Assembly: GCA_025936115.1 (NCBI GenBank)
Contig: JAICTZ010000010.1
Span: 124,001-188,000 of the forward strand
Length of the DNA: 64,000 nt
Direction: 5' to 3'
From: Polyangiaceae bacterium
GTDB lineage: Bacteria; Myxococcota_A; Polyangia; Polyangiales; Polyangiaceae
Below, one piece after another: positions 11,049 to 19,691 of the stretch. Under the pieces are notes generated by a model. That model saw only the letters and a list, made by a program, of their open reading frames with translations. It did not search any database and had not been told where the DNA came from. Numbering within the stretch: the stretch's first letter is position 1; each line of letters begins with the position of its first letter. The position numbers and the translations under genes were made by a program.

Positions 11049-12406
11049 CCGCAACACCCGTCGAGATTCCTGCGCCAGCGCTCGGAGCGGCCGGCGTCGC
11101 GTTCGAGCGTTGGTTGCGCGCACGCCCCGACTCGAGCCGCGAATACCTGCGCAGCGAAGCACGGGTGCGCTTCGAGCCGCGCGACGACGACGTGCTCGTG
11201 GCGCTGCCCGGCGTCGCCGTGCGCGCGACTCCGAACGGCTCGGAGCTCGGCGCCGGAGCGCTGCCGAAGCCCCTACCCTTGCCCGGCGTCGCCGAAAGCG
11301 CCGCGCGGCGCTTTTTCGCGCTGCTCGACGGCGAAGTGACGCTCGCCCGCGCCTGCCGAGCGGCGCCGCTCGACGCGGACGCGGAGGGCGTCGTGCTCTC
11401 GGCGACGTTCGGCGTCGCGCTGTTTGCTCCGTTTGCCGTCGCGGAGCTCGAGCGCGCCGTGTCTGGCATCGAGATCGTGCGCTTCCCCGGCGCGCCTTAC
11501 GAAATCGAACGCACATACTGGGAAAATATGGCTGCCGTGCGGCTTGCGTCCCCCGCGCTCGAAGCCGCTCTCGGCGACGCGCGTTCTGCGCTCGCCGAGC
11601 TTGCCTCCTTGCACGTGACGGCGCTCATGGGCGCGAGCCGCGCGAACTTCTACTGCCCAGCCAGCCGCGTGGCGCAAAACGGCATCAACCCCGGCACGCT
11701 CTGGCAAACGCCGTCGCGCACCCTCGATACGAAAGCGGGCACGCGCTTCCTCGAAGGCCCCCGCGTGCACGTTCCGTTGCTCGGCGGGCCGGGCTACGGC
11801 GCGCTCCTCGCCGAGCTCTCGGGCGATCCCGAGGCGACGCTCGGGCGCCGCGAGCTCGAGGACGAAGGGCTCGACTGGGGCCGGATCGTGACGGCGATGG
11901 CCGAGAGCGACGCCGAGCCTGCACCTTGGTTTTGCCCGCCGCGGCCGATCACGCTCGCGCACGTCGAGCAGCTCTTTTCGGCGCTGGCGCTCGCCGTCTC
12001 CGCGGCCAAGCGCGGTGAACGCGCGAGCACGATCGACGCCCTCGCCGACTTTCACCAGCGCTTCGTGCGCCTGCATCCGTTTCGCGCGTGCAATCAGGCG
12101 CTGGCGATGAACATCGTGAACGCCGTGCTCGCGCGCGTGATGGGCGCGGGCATGCCGCACCTCGTGCTCGATCACGTCGCGCTGCGCTGGGCGCCGGCTG
12201 CGTACCGGCGGCTCTTCACCTGCGCCGTCGACGCGTGGTGCGTCACGGGAACGCCTGCCGCGCGCCTCGCGCGGCTCCTCACGCTGAAGCGCGACTACTT
12301 TGCGCTCGTGACGCGCCTGCAGGCGACCAAAGATGCCGACGAGGCGCGCGTCGCTGCCGAAACCGTGCCGGACGCCGCGCGCCTCGCGCTGCTCGATCTG
12401 ACCTAA
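11045..12406 (+). CDS. protein with PqqD-like segment and degenerate Fic-like motif
   Basis: A 453-residue cytoplasmic protein without signal peptide. Residues 85-105 (RRFFALLDGEVTLARAC) resemble the winged-helix segment of PqqD-like peptide-recognition domains. Residues 336-380 resemble the core of Fic/AMPylation domains: FHQRFVRLHPFRACNQALA aligns with the FHxxFxxIHPFxDGNGRxxR signature. The histidine (344), phenylalanine (346) and asparagine (350) remain, but the glycines and the nucleotide-binding arginine are gone, so ordinary AMP transfer looks unlikely. The GTG start overlaps the stop of the TPR-methyltransferase. The Fic relationship is my reading from the motif and predicted helices; it may be an unrelated helical family. 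Confidence 0.75.
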   Translation: MTATPVEIPAPALGAAGVAFERWLRARPDSSREYLRSEARVRFEPRDDDVLVALPGVAVRATPNGSELGAGALPKPLPLPGVAESAARRFFALLDGEVTLARACRAAPLDADAEGVVLSATFGVALFAPFAVAELERAVSGIEIVRFPGAPYEIERTYWENMAAVRLASPALEAALGDARSALAELASLHVTALMGASRANFYCPASRVAQNGINPGTLWQTPSRTLDTKAGTRFLEGPRVHVPLLGGPGYGALLAELSGDPEATLGRRELEDEGLDWGRIVTAMAESDAEPAPWFCPPRPITLAHVEQLFSALALAVSAAKRGERASTIDALADFHQRFVRLHPFRACNQALAMNIVNAVLARVMGAGMPHLVLDHVALRWAPAAYRRLFTCAVDAWCVTGTPAARLARLLTLKRDYFALVTRLQATKDADEARVAAETVPDAARLALLDLT

Positions 12407-12409
12407 CGC

Positions 12410-13255
12410 TTACTTACCGAGCGGTTCGACGACGATCTCCACGCGGCGGTTGTTGGCGCGGCCCTCGGCCGTGCTGTTGTCCGCCACGGGCCGCGAGGAG
12501 CCGATGCCCTGCGCCTTGATCTTATCGGACGGGATGCCCTGACTGATCAGGTAGGTTCGCACCGATTCGGCGCGCTCTTGCGAGAGCACCATGTTCTTGT
12601 CGGCGCTGCCCTGCGAGTCGGTGTGGCCTTCGACGAGCAGGCTCTTGAAGCCCTGATCGTTCAAGGCCTTGGCGACTTCGCTCAGCTTCTCCTGTGCGAT
12701 CGGCAAGAGCGCGCTCTTGCCCGTCGCGAACAGCACCGAGCCCGAGAGCGTGATGACGACGCCGCGCGACTCCTCCTTGACCTTGGCGATCTCGGTGAGG
12801 CTCGCCATCGCCGCCGACAGCTTCTTCTGCGCGTCGGCCAAACCCTTCTCGGCTTCGGCGCGCGCGCGCTGCTCGTTCTCGAGTTTGGACTTCGTCGTCT
12901 CGAGCGCATCGATTTCTGTGGACCTGAAGTCCTTGTCCATCTGCGCGCGTGTACGCTCGGCCTGCTCGCGCGAGCCCTCGGCCGCAGCGAGCTTGGCGCG
13001 GCGGTCGGCGACGTACGCGAGATCCTTGGTCACGGGCTCGTCGCCGTTGTCTTGGAACGACTGCTCGGCCCTGGCGAGGGACTGCTTCGCCGTGTCGAGC
13101 TGCGCGGGCGCATATTGCGGCGCGGAGCTCTTGGTGGCCACGTCGTAAGCCGTCCTGGCATCGAGCAGCTCCTGCGGTGGCATCGGCGTCGCGCAAGCGA
13201 GCAGCGCTTGGGACAGCACGGTGAACAATGCGATCCGGTTGAAACCGTTTTTCAT
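12410..13255 (-). CDS. OmpA-family lipoprotein with DUF4398 N-terminal region
   Basis: A 281-residue outer-membrane lipoprotein. A signal peptide with lipobox ALLAC (Cys 21) is followed by a long Ala/Lys/Glu-rich helical region, probably coiled coil (about 30-165), and a C-terminal OmpA domain (about 170-278). The OmpA domain has the peptidoglycan-binding signature: LVEGHTDSQGSADKNMVLSQ, RAESVRTYL and NRRVEIVV. It would tether the outer membrane to peptidoglycan. The helical region resembles the separate DUF4398 lipoprotein encoded 31 nt upstream, so the two probably form an operon and may interact. The 3' end converges with the Fic-like gene with a 3-nt gap. Confidence 0.93.
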   Translation of the reverse strand: MKNGFNRIALFTVLSQALLACATPMPPQELLDARTAYDVATKSSAPQYAPAQLDTAKQSLARAEQSFQDNGDEPVTKDLAYVADRRAKLAAAEGSREQAERTRAQMDKDFRSTEIDALETTKSKLENEQRARAEAEKGLADAQKKLSAAMASLTEIAKVKEESRGVVITLSGSVLFATGKSALLPIAQEKLSEVAKALNDQGFKSLLVEGHTDSQGSADKNMVLSQERAESVRTYLISQGIPSDKIKAQGIGSSRPVADNSTAEGRANNRRVEIVVEPLGK

Positions 13256-13286
13256 CTCGCTGACTCCTGATCCGTCTGGCGCACGG

Positions 13287-13637
13287 CTACTGCGTCGCCT
13301 TCTTGCGCAGCTTCTCGAGCTGCTCTTTCGTCTCTATGGCCGCCTTCTCGGCGGACACTTCCTTGGCGAGCGCGAGCGACAAGTCGGCGTCCGCCTGCGC
13401 GCGATCGATGACGCGCGCGGCTTCTTCGTTGTCGCCGTCACTGATCAGGCTCTCCGCTTTGGCGACTTGCTCTTTGGCGAGCTTCAAGTGCAACGCGGCC
13501 TTCGGTTCGGAAGCGGCACCGCCAACCTCGGCGCCCGCGATGGATGCCTTCGCGGCAGTCAACGATTCCTGAGGCACCGCTGCGCCACCACATGCCGTGA
13601 CCAGCGCGACGACCCCGACCAAGCAGAACTCTCGCAT
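13287..13637 (-). CDS. DUF4398-type lipoprotein
   Basis: A 116-residue protein with a signal peptide and lipobox LVTAC (Cys 16), then an almost entirely helical Ala/Lys/Glu-rich chain with heptad character, ending in 'KAAIETKEQLEKLRKKATQ'. This matches the DUF4398 family, which is often encoded next to OmpA-like lipoproteins, as here (31 nt before the OmpA gene, same strand). A periplasmic envelope role is likely; the molecular function is not known. The roughly 100 bases between this gene and the response regulator contain no other gene. Confidence 0.85.
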   Translation of the reverse strand: MREFCLVGVVALVTACGGAAVPQESLTAAKASIAGAEVGGAASEPKAALHLKLAKEQVAKAESLISDGDNEEAARVIDRAQADADLSLALAKEVSAEKAAIETKEQLEKLRKKATQ

Positions 13638-13738
13638 GGAAATCCTCGGGTTACTTCAGCGCCCCAGCACGGGGCGTGCCCGGACTATATCGATCCCGAA
13701 CGCGCCCGTCATCCTCGACGCGTCGAGCTTCATGCCGC

Positions 13739-14179
13739 TTACTCGAGCAATTCGGCCAGGCAGGCGTCGAGCTCCCGATGGCCAAAGGGTTTGGCCAGAA
13801 AGGCCCAGCGCTGGATAACGGCCAGCCGTCCAGCGATCGGCCCCGCGTCGAGGCCCGAGATGAACAGGACGGGAAGATCCGGTCGCGTTTCAATAAGCAG
13901 CGTGGCGAGAGCGACCCCGTCGGTGCCGGGCAGGAAAACGTCCGTCACGAGCAAATCGAGGTGCGTGACATTTCGACCGATACGTAACGCCTCGTTTGCG
14001 TTGGCGGCCGTCACGACGGCGAAACCGCGTGCCTCGAGCGAACGTCCGAGGCTCTTTACGAGGAGCGGCTCGTCGTCCACGAGCAGGACGGACCGCCTAC
14101 CAGCCGCTGGCGAGCCTTCAGAGCCAGCACCGCGATTCGAAGCCAAGACGGGCAAAATAGGCAGCAACGTATGTGCCAC
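13739..14179 (-). CDS. single-domain response regulator
   Basis: A receiver domain of about 120 residues follows a short N-terminal extension. The phosphorylation pocket is complete: acidic pair DD (VLLVDDEP, 35-36), phospho-acceptor Asp 80 (LLVTDVFLPG), the switch Ser in LFISG and Lys in FLAKPFG. There is no output domain, so it probably acts as a phosphorelay intermediate or by protein binding. The GTG at 14179 is chosen as start; a GTG at 14260 would lie inside the 12-bp palindrome at 14248-14276 and adds unlikely sequence. It is divergent from the hybrid kinase at 14349, its probable partner. Confidence 0.85.
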   Translation of the reverse strand: MAHTLLPILPVLASNRGAGSEGSPAAGRRSVLLVDDEPLLVKSLGRSLEARGFAVVTAANANEALRIGRNVTHLDLLVTDVFLPGTDGVALATLLIETRPDLPVLFISGLDAGPIAGRLAVIQRWAFLAKPFGHRELDACLAELLE

Positions 14180-14247
14180 CCTGCCGCAGGGTTCAAGCAA
14201 TGAGTGGCGAAAGCCAAAGCTTCGCCTATTGACGAAAGTGGGGCGCC

Positions 14248-14276
14248 CGTTTCCGGCCACTCGTTGGCCGGAAACG
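14248..14276. promoter_or_regulatory. perfect 12-bp inverted repeat between divergent two-component genes
   Basis: The arms are CGTTTCCGGCCA (14248-14259) and TGGCCGGAAACG (14265-14276) with a 5-nt loop. It lies between the divergent response regulator and hybrid kinase starts, 69 nt upstream of the regulator start and 72 nt upstream of the kinase start. It could be an operator for a shared dimeric regulator, or a structured 5' leader. No run of T follows on either strand, which argues against an intrinsic terminator. Confidence 0.5.
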
Positions 14277-14348
14277 GCCGGCCCTTGTCACGCGTAGGCC
14301 GGCTGCCTATCCTCATCCTTACGTTCTATCGGGCAGAGCAGAGCAAAA

Positions 14349-15929
14349 ATGGCAGGAGGTTCACGGCAGCGGCAGGCGGACGCGGCCGACGGCGTCACGT
14401 TGGAGGGAGACCTGCCCTTCAGCGAGCCGCGGTCGGGGAAGGCCCCGAAGCCGCATTCGCTGCTCGACGATCAAGCCCGCTTGCGGGCGCTCGTCACGCA
14501 CGCACCGGATCCAATCCTAGAAGTGGATGCCGCAGGCATCGTGCTCTTCGCGAGCCGTTCGCTGCCCGGCGCGCCCGCGAGCCTCGAAGGACGCTCGTTC
14601 TTCGAGCTGCTTGCGCCGCAGTTTCGTGGGTCGGCGCGGACGGTCTTCGAGGCCGCCATCCGGAGCGGCGAAGCAGCGACGATCGAAGTGATGGCCAACG
14701 GCGGCACGGAAGACGTGAACTGGTACTCGTGCCGCATCGGCGTGCTCGACGATCACGCCGTCGTCACGGTGCGCGATACGACCGGCCGCCGCCAGACCGA
14801 CGCGCAGCTCTTCGCCACGGACCGACTCGCCTCCGTCGGCACGCTCGCCGCAGGCGTCGCGCACGAGATCAATAACCCCCTCGCGGCCGTGATCGCGAAC
14901 CTCGAGCTCGCCGCAGCGGACATCGTCTCGAGCGGCGGCGGCGGCGAGCTACTCGAAGAAGTGCGCGACGCGCGCGAAGCAGCCGAGCGCGTGCGCCTGA
15001 TCGTGCGCGACTTGCGCCTGTTTTCTCGGGCCGAGGAGACACGGCGCCGCTTGGTCGACGTGCGCGAGGTGCTCGACTCCACGCTGCGTATGGCCTGGCA
15101 CGAAATCCGGCACCGCGCGCGGCTCGTCAAGGCGTTCGACGACGTGCCGAACGTCGAGGCGAACGAGGCGCGGCTCGGTCAGGTATTTCTGAACCTCGTG
15201 CTCAACGCCGCGCACGCCATCCCCGAAGGTCGCGCCGAAACGAACCAAATCCGCGTCGCCACGCGGCACGAAGACGGCCGTGTCGTCATCGAGATCGCCG
15301 ACACGGGCGGGGGCATGTCGACCGAGCTCTTGCAGCACATCTTCACACCGTTTTTCAGCACGCGCCCGGCGGGGATCGGCACGGGACTCGGGCTGCCGAT
15401 TTGCCGCCGGCTCGTCGAGGACATCGGCGGCGAGCTCCGCGTCGCGAGCCGGCCCGGCAAAGGCTCCACGTTCACCGTGCTCGTGCCCGCGGCGGAACAG
15501 CCGAACGAACCGCCGTCACCGAGCCGGCCGTTCGCGTCCTCGCCCGACCCGCGGCGCGGGCGCATCCTCGTCATCGACGACGACCCCATGGTCGCCGCCG
15601 CGGTGCGCCGCACGCTCAGCCAAGATCACGACATCGTGACGAGCAACCGCACGGAGCAGGCGCTCGAGCTCTTGCGCCGTGGCGAGCGGTTCGACGTGAT
15701 TTTGTGCGACGTGATGATGCCGAACATGACGGGCGTCGATTTCTGGCACGAGCTCGAGCGATTCGCGCCCGAAGACACCCGCCGCGTCGTGTTTCTCACG
15801 GGCGGGGCGTTCGCTCCGCAGGCGCGGCAGTTCCTCGAGAGCGTGCCGAACCTGCACATCGACAAGCCGTTCGTGCCCGAGCAACTGCGCGCGCTCGTGC
15901 GCGAGCGCGTCGAAAACCCGCCGAAATGA
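14349..15929 (+). CDS. hybrid sensor histidine kinase (PAS-HisKA-HATPase-receiver)
   Basis: A soluble 526-residue hybrid kinase with no transmembrane segment. A PAS domain (about 42-150) senses an unknown cytoplasmic signal. The HisKA dimerisation helix has phospho-acceptor His 172 in AAGVAHEINNPLAAV. The ATPase domain follows, with N-box LVLNAAHA, G1 IADTGGGM and G2 GIGTGLGLPI. A C-terminal receiver domain (about 405-523) has acidic pocket VIDDDP, phospho-acceptor Asp 454 (ILCDVMMP) and Lys in DKPF. The internal receiver suggests a phosphorelay; the divergent single-domain regulator at 13739 is the obvious downstream candidate. Confidence 0.95.
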   Translation: MAGGSRQRQADAADGVTLEGDLPFSEPRSGKAPKPHSLLDDQARLRALVTHAPDPILEVDAAGIVLFASRSLPGAPASLEGRSFFELLAPQFRGSARTVFEAAIRSGEAATIEVMANGGTEDVNWYSCRIGVLDDHAVVTVRDTTGRRQTDAQLFATDRLASVGTLAAGVAHEINNPLAAVIANLELAAADIVSSGGGGELLEEVRDAREAAERVRLIVRDLRLFSRAEETRRRLVDVREVLDSTLRMAWHEIRHRARLVKAFDDVPNVEANEARLGQVFLNLVLNAAHAIPEGRAETNQIRVATRHEDGRVVIEIADTGGGMSTELLQHIFTPFFSTRPAGIGTGLGLPICRRLVEDIGGELRVASRPGKGSTFTVLVPAAEQPNEPPSPSRPFASSPDPRRGRILVIDDDPMVAAAVRRTLSQDHDIVTSNRTEQALELLRRGERFDVILCDVMMPNMTGVDFWHELERFAPEDTRRVVFLTGGAFAPQARQFLESVPNLHIDKPFVPEQLRALVRERVENPPK

Positions 15930-15944
15930 CGCTCGCCCGCAAGC

Positions 15945-16898
15945 TCACCCGAGCTCGGACGTCTCGCCGAGTCCCCGGAGCGCGAGCGCGGCAAACAAAC
16001 GATCGTTCGCGTGCTCGGCGACCCAGGCACGGTCGATGGCCGCGACGTAGCGTTCGGTGCGCACGGAAGCGTACCAGTGCACGAGTAGCGTCTCCGGCGT
16101 GAGCACGTCCTCGAGCCGTGCGCCGGGCCGGCGCCGAAACCAGTGCTCGCTGATTTCCGGACCGAGCGGGTAGAAGACGGGCGGCGGCAGCACGGTGAGG
16201 CCACCTTTCTTCCACTCCGCGACGAGCGCTTGCAAGAGGTGCGTTCCGAACGCGTAGCGCACCCGGCGCTCCTCGGGCGACAGCGCGAGCGCGCGGTCGA
16301 TGAGCGCGCGCAGGAGGGGGTGGCCCGGCTCGGCGCCGAGCACGGCGTTGTTGACCGCCTTGGGATAGATGCGCTCGACGCGACGAAACAGACGATCCCC
16401 GCGCGGCAGCCGCCGCATCACGTCGCGCGCGCTCGTGCGCAGAAGCGCCGCCGGACGCACGCGGGACAAGACGCCCGTACCCGCGCTGCCCGGATAGACG
16501 AGACGCTCTTCGCCGCAGAACACGCCGCCTGCAGCCGTGAGTGCTTCGAAACTACGAACGGTGACGGTGTCGGCGTCGAGGTAAACGCCGCCGTCTTGCG
16601 CCAGGAGCGCGACGCGAAGCAGGTTCACGCGGGCGGCCGCGCCCTCGAGCTCGCGGTAGCGATCGGCGAGGTTCGGACCGCCTGCGGCTTCCACGAGTCC
16701 GAGCGCGTCGAGCGGGACGAGCTCGACGCGCGGCTCGGCCGAGAGCTCGACGACGCTCGTGTCCGCGTCGAGCACGTCCGTGTGGTGCAAGAGCACGCGC
16801 TCGAACCCGCCACGACGCGCGGCCGCGATGACGCCGAGCGCGTAGACCCATGCAATCTTGCGTCCAATCCAGACGAAATGCGCGACGCGCGGGATCAA
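15945..16898 (-). CDS. DXD-motif glycosyltransferase (GT32/capsular type)
   Basis: The protein begins LIPRVAHFVWIGRKIAW, the 'IPKxIHxxWxG' type opening of DXD glycosyltransferases, and has the metal/nucleotide-sugar DXD motif in GGVYLDADTVTVRSF, preceded by 'LRVALLAQDGG'. A later segment, GHPLLRALIDRAL, and a C-terminal His-Trp-Tyr (LLVHWYAS) also fit GT32-like enzymes. It should transfer a sugar from a nucleotide donor onto a glycan or natural product; the acceptor is unknown. The frame is open to 17057, but that part would overlap the divergent phosphatase gene, so a TTG at 16898 (317 residues) is the most likely start. Confidence 0.82.
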   Translation of the reverse strand: MIPRVAHFVWIGRKIAWVYALGVIAAARRGGFERVLLHHTDVLDADTSVVELSAEPRVELVPLDALGLVEAAGGPNLADRYRELEGAAARVNLLRVALLAQDGGVYLDADTVTVRSFEALTAAGGVFCGEERLVYPGSAGTGVLSRVRPAALLRTSARDVMRRLPRGDRLFRRVERIYPKAVNNAVLGAEPGHPLLRALIDRALALSPEERRVRYAFGTHLLQALVAEWKKGGLTVLPPPVFYPLGPEISEHWFRRRPGARLEDVLTPETLLVHWYASVRTERYVAAIDRAWVAEHANDRLFAALALRGLGETSELG

Positions 16899-16977
16899 AG
16901 CTACGGGCTCTTCGTTACCCCCTCGGACGAAAAGTAGCAATCGCGGCAGCCCGAAAGCTTGGTGTACGCTCGGGGTG

Positions 16978-17760
16978 ATGGCGGCACTCGACGAAAAAAC
17001 CCTCCGCGACGTGCTCGATTTTGCGGTCGACTCGGCGCAGCTCGCGGGCGCTTTCACGCTCGGTTACTTCCAGGCTAGCCCGCCCGTGGAGCTCAAGGCC
17101 GACCGCACGCCCGTGACGGCCGCGGATCGCGGCGCGGAGGAGCGCCTGCGCCAGCGCATCGAGAGCGCCTTCCCGACGCACGGCATCGTCGGCGAGGAGC
17201 TCGGCGTGAAGGAAGGGAGCGAGCCGGCGCGCTGGATCCTCGATCCCATCGACGGCACGTTTTCGTTCATTTGCGGCGTGCCGCTCTACGCCGTGCTGAT
17301 TGGCTTCGAGTGGGAGGGTGAAGCGGTCGCGGGCGTGATTCATTTACCCGCGCTCGGTGAGACCGTTTACGCCGCGCGCGGCCTCGGTTGCCGCTGGAAC
17401 GGCCGGCCCGCCCGGGTCTCGGGCGTGCGCGAGCTCTCCGAAGCGCGGCTGGTTTTCGCGAGCAGCAAAGCCGCTGCAGGCTACGGCAAGGGCCCCGAGT
17501 TTTCGCGCTTACTCGCGGCAGCCGGCAACGACCGCGGTTTCTGCGACGCGTACGGCTACGCGCTCGTCGCAACCGGCCGGGCCGAAATTGCGATCGATCC
17601 CCGCATGGCGCTCTGGGATACCGCCGCGCTCTTCCCCGTGCTCACCGAAGCGGGCGGCACGCTCACGGACTGGAAAGGGAACGCGACGCACACCGCGCCC
17701 GAGGCCGTGGCGACGAACGGGCACTTGTTTTCGCCGGTGATGGCGACGCTGCGCGGGTGA
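16978..17760 (+). CDS. inositol monophosphatase / histidinol-phosphatase family enzyme
   Basis: A 260-residue Mg-dependent phosphatase of the IMPase superfamily. It has all three metal-binding motifs: GIVGEELG (Glu pair), WILDPIDGT (Asp-x-x-Asp) and ALWDTAALFPVLTEAGG near the C-terminus. The overall form, with FICGVPLYAVLIG after the second motif, is close to the HisN-type histidinol-phosphatases as well as inositol monophosphatases, so the substrate is left open. ATG 16978 is preceded by a short gap to the divergent glycosyltransferase. It converges on the DUF2845 gene with 58 nt between them. Confidence 0.88.
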   Translation: MAALDEKTLRDVLDFAVDSAQLAGAFTLGYFQASPPVELKADRTPVTAADRGAEERLRQRIESAFPTHGIVGEELGVKEGSEPARWILDPIDGTFSFICGVPLYAVLIGFEWEGEAVAGVIHLPALGETVYAARGLGCRWNGRPARVSGVRELSEARLVFASSKAAAGYGKGPEFSRLLAAAGNDRGFCDAYGYALVATGRAEIAIDPRMALWDTAALFPVLTEAGGTLTDWKGNATHTAPEAVATNGHLFSPVMATLRG

Positions 17761-17818
17761 CGCGGTCGACGGTCAAGGCGGCCCGGACGCCCATCGAGGC
17801 GCCCCAAACAGCGCGGCG

Positions 17819-18199
17819 TTAGTCCTTGTGACCGTAGCTGCCTTCTTGCACCGACATGAGCCGGCCGTCCTCGAAGTGTAAGTACTCGATGAAACGATTG
17901 CGCCCAAAGTCGTACGTCCAGTCATCGAGGACGACCTCGATCGTGCGCGCGACCTCGGCGTCGCAGCGCCGGCAGCCATGCTCGTCGTGGCACGGCGCCG
18001 GCACTCGAATGCGCATCGTTCGGTATTCGACGCGCTGCACGGCTGCCGCTGGCTCGCCGCAAGCGGAGTGCACGTCGTAAGTCGAGTCGCCCGTCGACGC
18101 GAGCCGGTCGCCGCAGCGGAGACTGTCCGCCGCAGCCGGCGGCGAAAATAGGGCACCAACGAGCCCCGCCACCCAAACGCTCAGGTACCGCTCGGACAT
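17819..18199 (-). CDS. exported DUF2845-family protein
   Basis: A 126-residue exported protein with a cleavable signal peptide (GLVGALFSPPAAADS). The mature part opens SLRCGDRLASTGDSTYDVHSACGEP and ends with 'YDFGRNRFIEYLHFEDGRL', both typical of the DUF2845 family. A CxxC-like HGCRRCD segment lies between them. Function is unknown. ATG 18199 has a GGAGG sequence 5-6 nt upstream, which decides the start over the longer frame to 18262. Confidence 0.8.
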   Translation of the reverse strand: MSERYLSVWVAGLVGALFSPPAAADSLRCGDRLASTGDSTYDVHSACGEPAAAVQRVEYRTMRIRVPAPCHDEHGCRRCDAEVARTIEVVLDDWTYDFGRNRFIEYLHFEDGRLMSVQEGSYGHKD

Positions 18200-18321
18200 G
18201 GATCCTCCGCCGCGCGGCGGGCCCGCGCGAATTTGCTGCACTCCGAAGGATTTGACGCGCAAGCCAGCCCAATCAGCTCACGTCCGATGGACACGCCGGG
18301 GCACGCTGCCTATACGGACCC

Positions 18322-19395
18322 ATGGCCTACCAACCGCCGAGCTTCGTCCGCCGCCTGCGGCTCTTACTGCTCGCCTTCGCCGTGGTCGTCGGGCTGTTCT
18401 TGCTCGCCGACCTGACGCTCACCCGCATCGACGCGGCGCATGTGGGTATCCGCGTGAAGCTCGCGGGTAGCGCGCGTGGCGTGCAGGACATCCCCATCGT
18501 CACCGGCTGGGTCTTCTTCGATCCGTTGACCGAACAGGTCATCGCGTTTCCCACGAGCGTTCAAAACGTGATCTGGACCGCGTCGGCTCACGAGGGTCGG
18601 ACGAGCGACGAGTCCATCACGTTTTCTTCACAAGAAGGCGTGAACGTCAACGCCGACATCGGCTTGTCTTTTCACATCGATCCCGCGCTCGCGCCACACC
18701 TCTACTTGCGCTTCCGCCAACCCGATCTGCTCGTGCTCGCCGACGGCTACGTGCGTAACGCCGTGCGGGAGGCGTTCAACGACGCCGCGTCACGCATGGC
18801 CGTCCAGGACATCTACGGCGCGAAGAAAGGCAAGCTCGTCGCCGACGTCGGCACGAAGCTACGCGACGTGCTCGGCAAAGACGGCTTCATCATCGATCAG
18901 ATCACGATCAACGGCGCGCTCCGGCTGCCGGAAAACGTCGCCCAGGCGATCAACCGCGCGATGGAGGCCACGCAGATCGCGATCCAGGCGGAAAATCGCG
19001 TGCGCCAGGTGCGCGCCGAAGCCGAACAGGCCGTCGCCGAAGCGCACGGCGCCGCTGAAGCCGCACGCCAGCGCGCCGAAGGCGAAGCCGACGCGGTCCT
19101 CATCCGCGCTCGCGCCGACGCGCGCGCCAACGAGATCATCCGGCTCTCGACGACCGGTGCCGTGCTCCAATATCGCGCGCTGCAGCGCTGGGACGGCAAG
19201 CTGCCCACCTACCAAGCCGGCGACAAATTGCCGCTTTTGACCTTCGATCTCGGCCGGGCCACGCAGAACGACGCCGAGCGCGAGAAGAAGCTCAACGAGC
19301 TCCTCGCTGAAGACAAAGCGCGGGACAAGACCGTGCCGGCACCCGCCACTACGCCGGCGACACCTGCTTCCTCCACACCGCCCGCCACTCAGTAA
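18322..19395 (+). CDS. SPFH/Band 7 (prohibitin-like) membrane protein
   Basis: A 357-residue protein with one N-terminal membrane anchor (about residues 12-30, LLLAFAVVVGLFLLADL), then an SPFH domain (about 35-215) with the prohibitin-like 'VHIGIRVK...' style entry, and a long Ala/Glu/Arg-rich coiled coil (about 215-275: AIQAENRVRQVRAEAEQAVA). The C-terminus is Pro/Thr-rich. Family members form membrane-associated rings or microdomains that organise proteases and other complexes. Here it stands alone; the neighbours do not show the partner. Confidence 0.88.
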   Translation: MAYQPPSFVRRLRLLLLAFAVVVGLFLLADLTLTRIDAAHVGIRVKLAGSARGVQDIPIVTGWVFFDPLTEQVIAFPTSVQNVIWTASAHEGRTSDESITFSSQEGVNVNADIGLSFHIDPALAPHLYLRFRQPDLLVLADGYVRNAVREAFNDAASRMAVQDIYGAKKGKLVADVGTKLRDVLGKDGFIIDQITINGALRLPENVAQAINRAMEATQIAIQAENRVRQVRAEAEQAVAEAHGAAEAARQRAEGEADAVLIRARADARANEIIRLSTTGAVLQYRALQRWDGKLPTYQAGDKLPLLTFDLGRATQNDAEREKKLNELLAEDKARDKTVPAPATTPATPASSTPPATQ

Positions 19396-19574
19396 GCAAC
19401 ACTGGCAAGCACGGACTCTCGGAAAGCCGACATAGTCCGAAAACCTCGCGCTGCTTGTTCAGCTCGCTCTGAGCCTCACGCGCGACTACGCCCCGCCTGG
19501 CGCCCTGCGCGCCAAGTGCCAGCTCCAGGATGCCCTGCTCGAAAGCCGGCCGGCCAATTCATTGCGCCCGACTG

Positions 19575-19619
19575 GCGGGGAGTAGCCGTACCGGGCCCGC
19601 AACTCGGCGCCCTCCCCGC
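19575..19619 (+). promoter_or_regulatory. leader hairpin upstream of mgtE, possible metal riboswitch fragment
   Basis: GCGGGGAG (19575-19582) pairs perfectly with CTCCCCGC (19612-19619), enclosing 29 nt. The strand GGGGAGTAGC resembles the conserved 5' segment of yybP-ykoY manganese riboswitches, and the next gene is a divalent-metal transporter. I could not find the rest of the riboswitch consensus, so this is weak. The whole 296-base gap from 19396 to 19691 contains no gene that I can support. Confidence 0.25.
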
Positions 19620-19691
19620 GACGTTCGGCAAGATCACGAGCAAGTTCGCTGTTCGCAGCCGGTGGAACGCGTAGCATCGGCCGCGTTCCCC

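Noticed and set aside
10308..11516. 402-codon Arg-rich minus-strand frame
   Set aside because: It lies opposite the methyltransferase and Fic-like genes and shows no domain, so it is a shadow frame.
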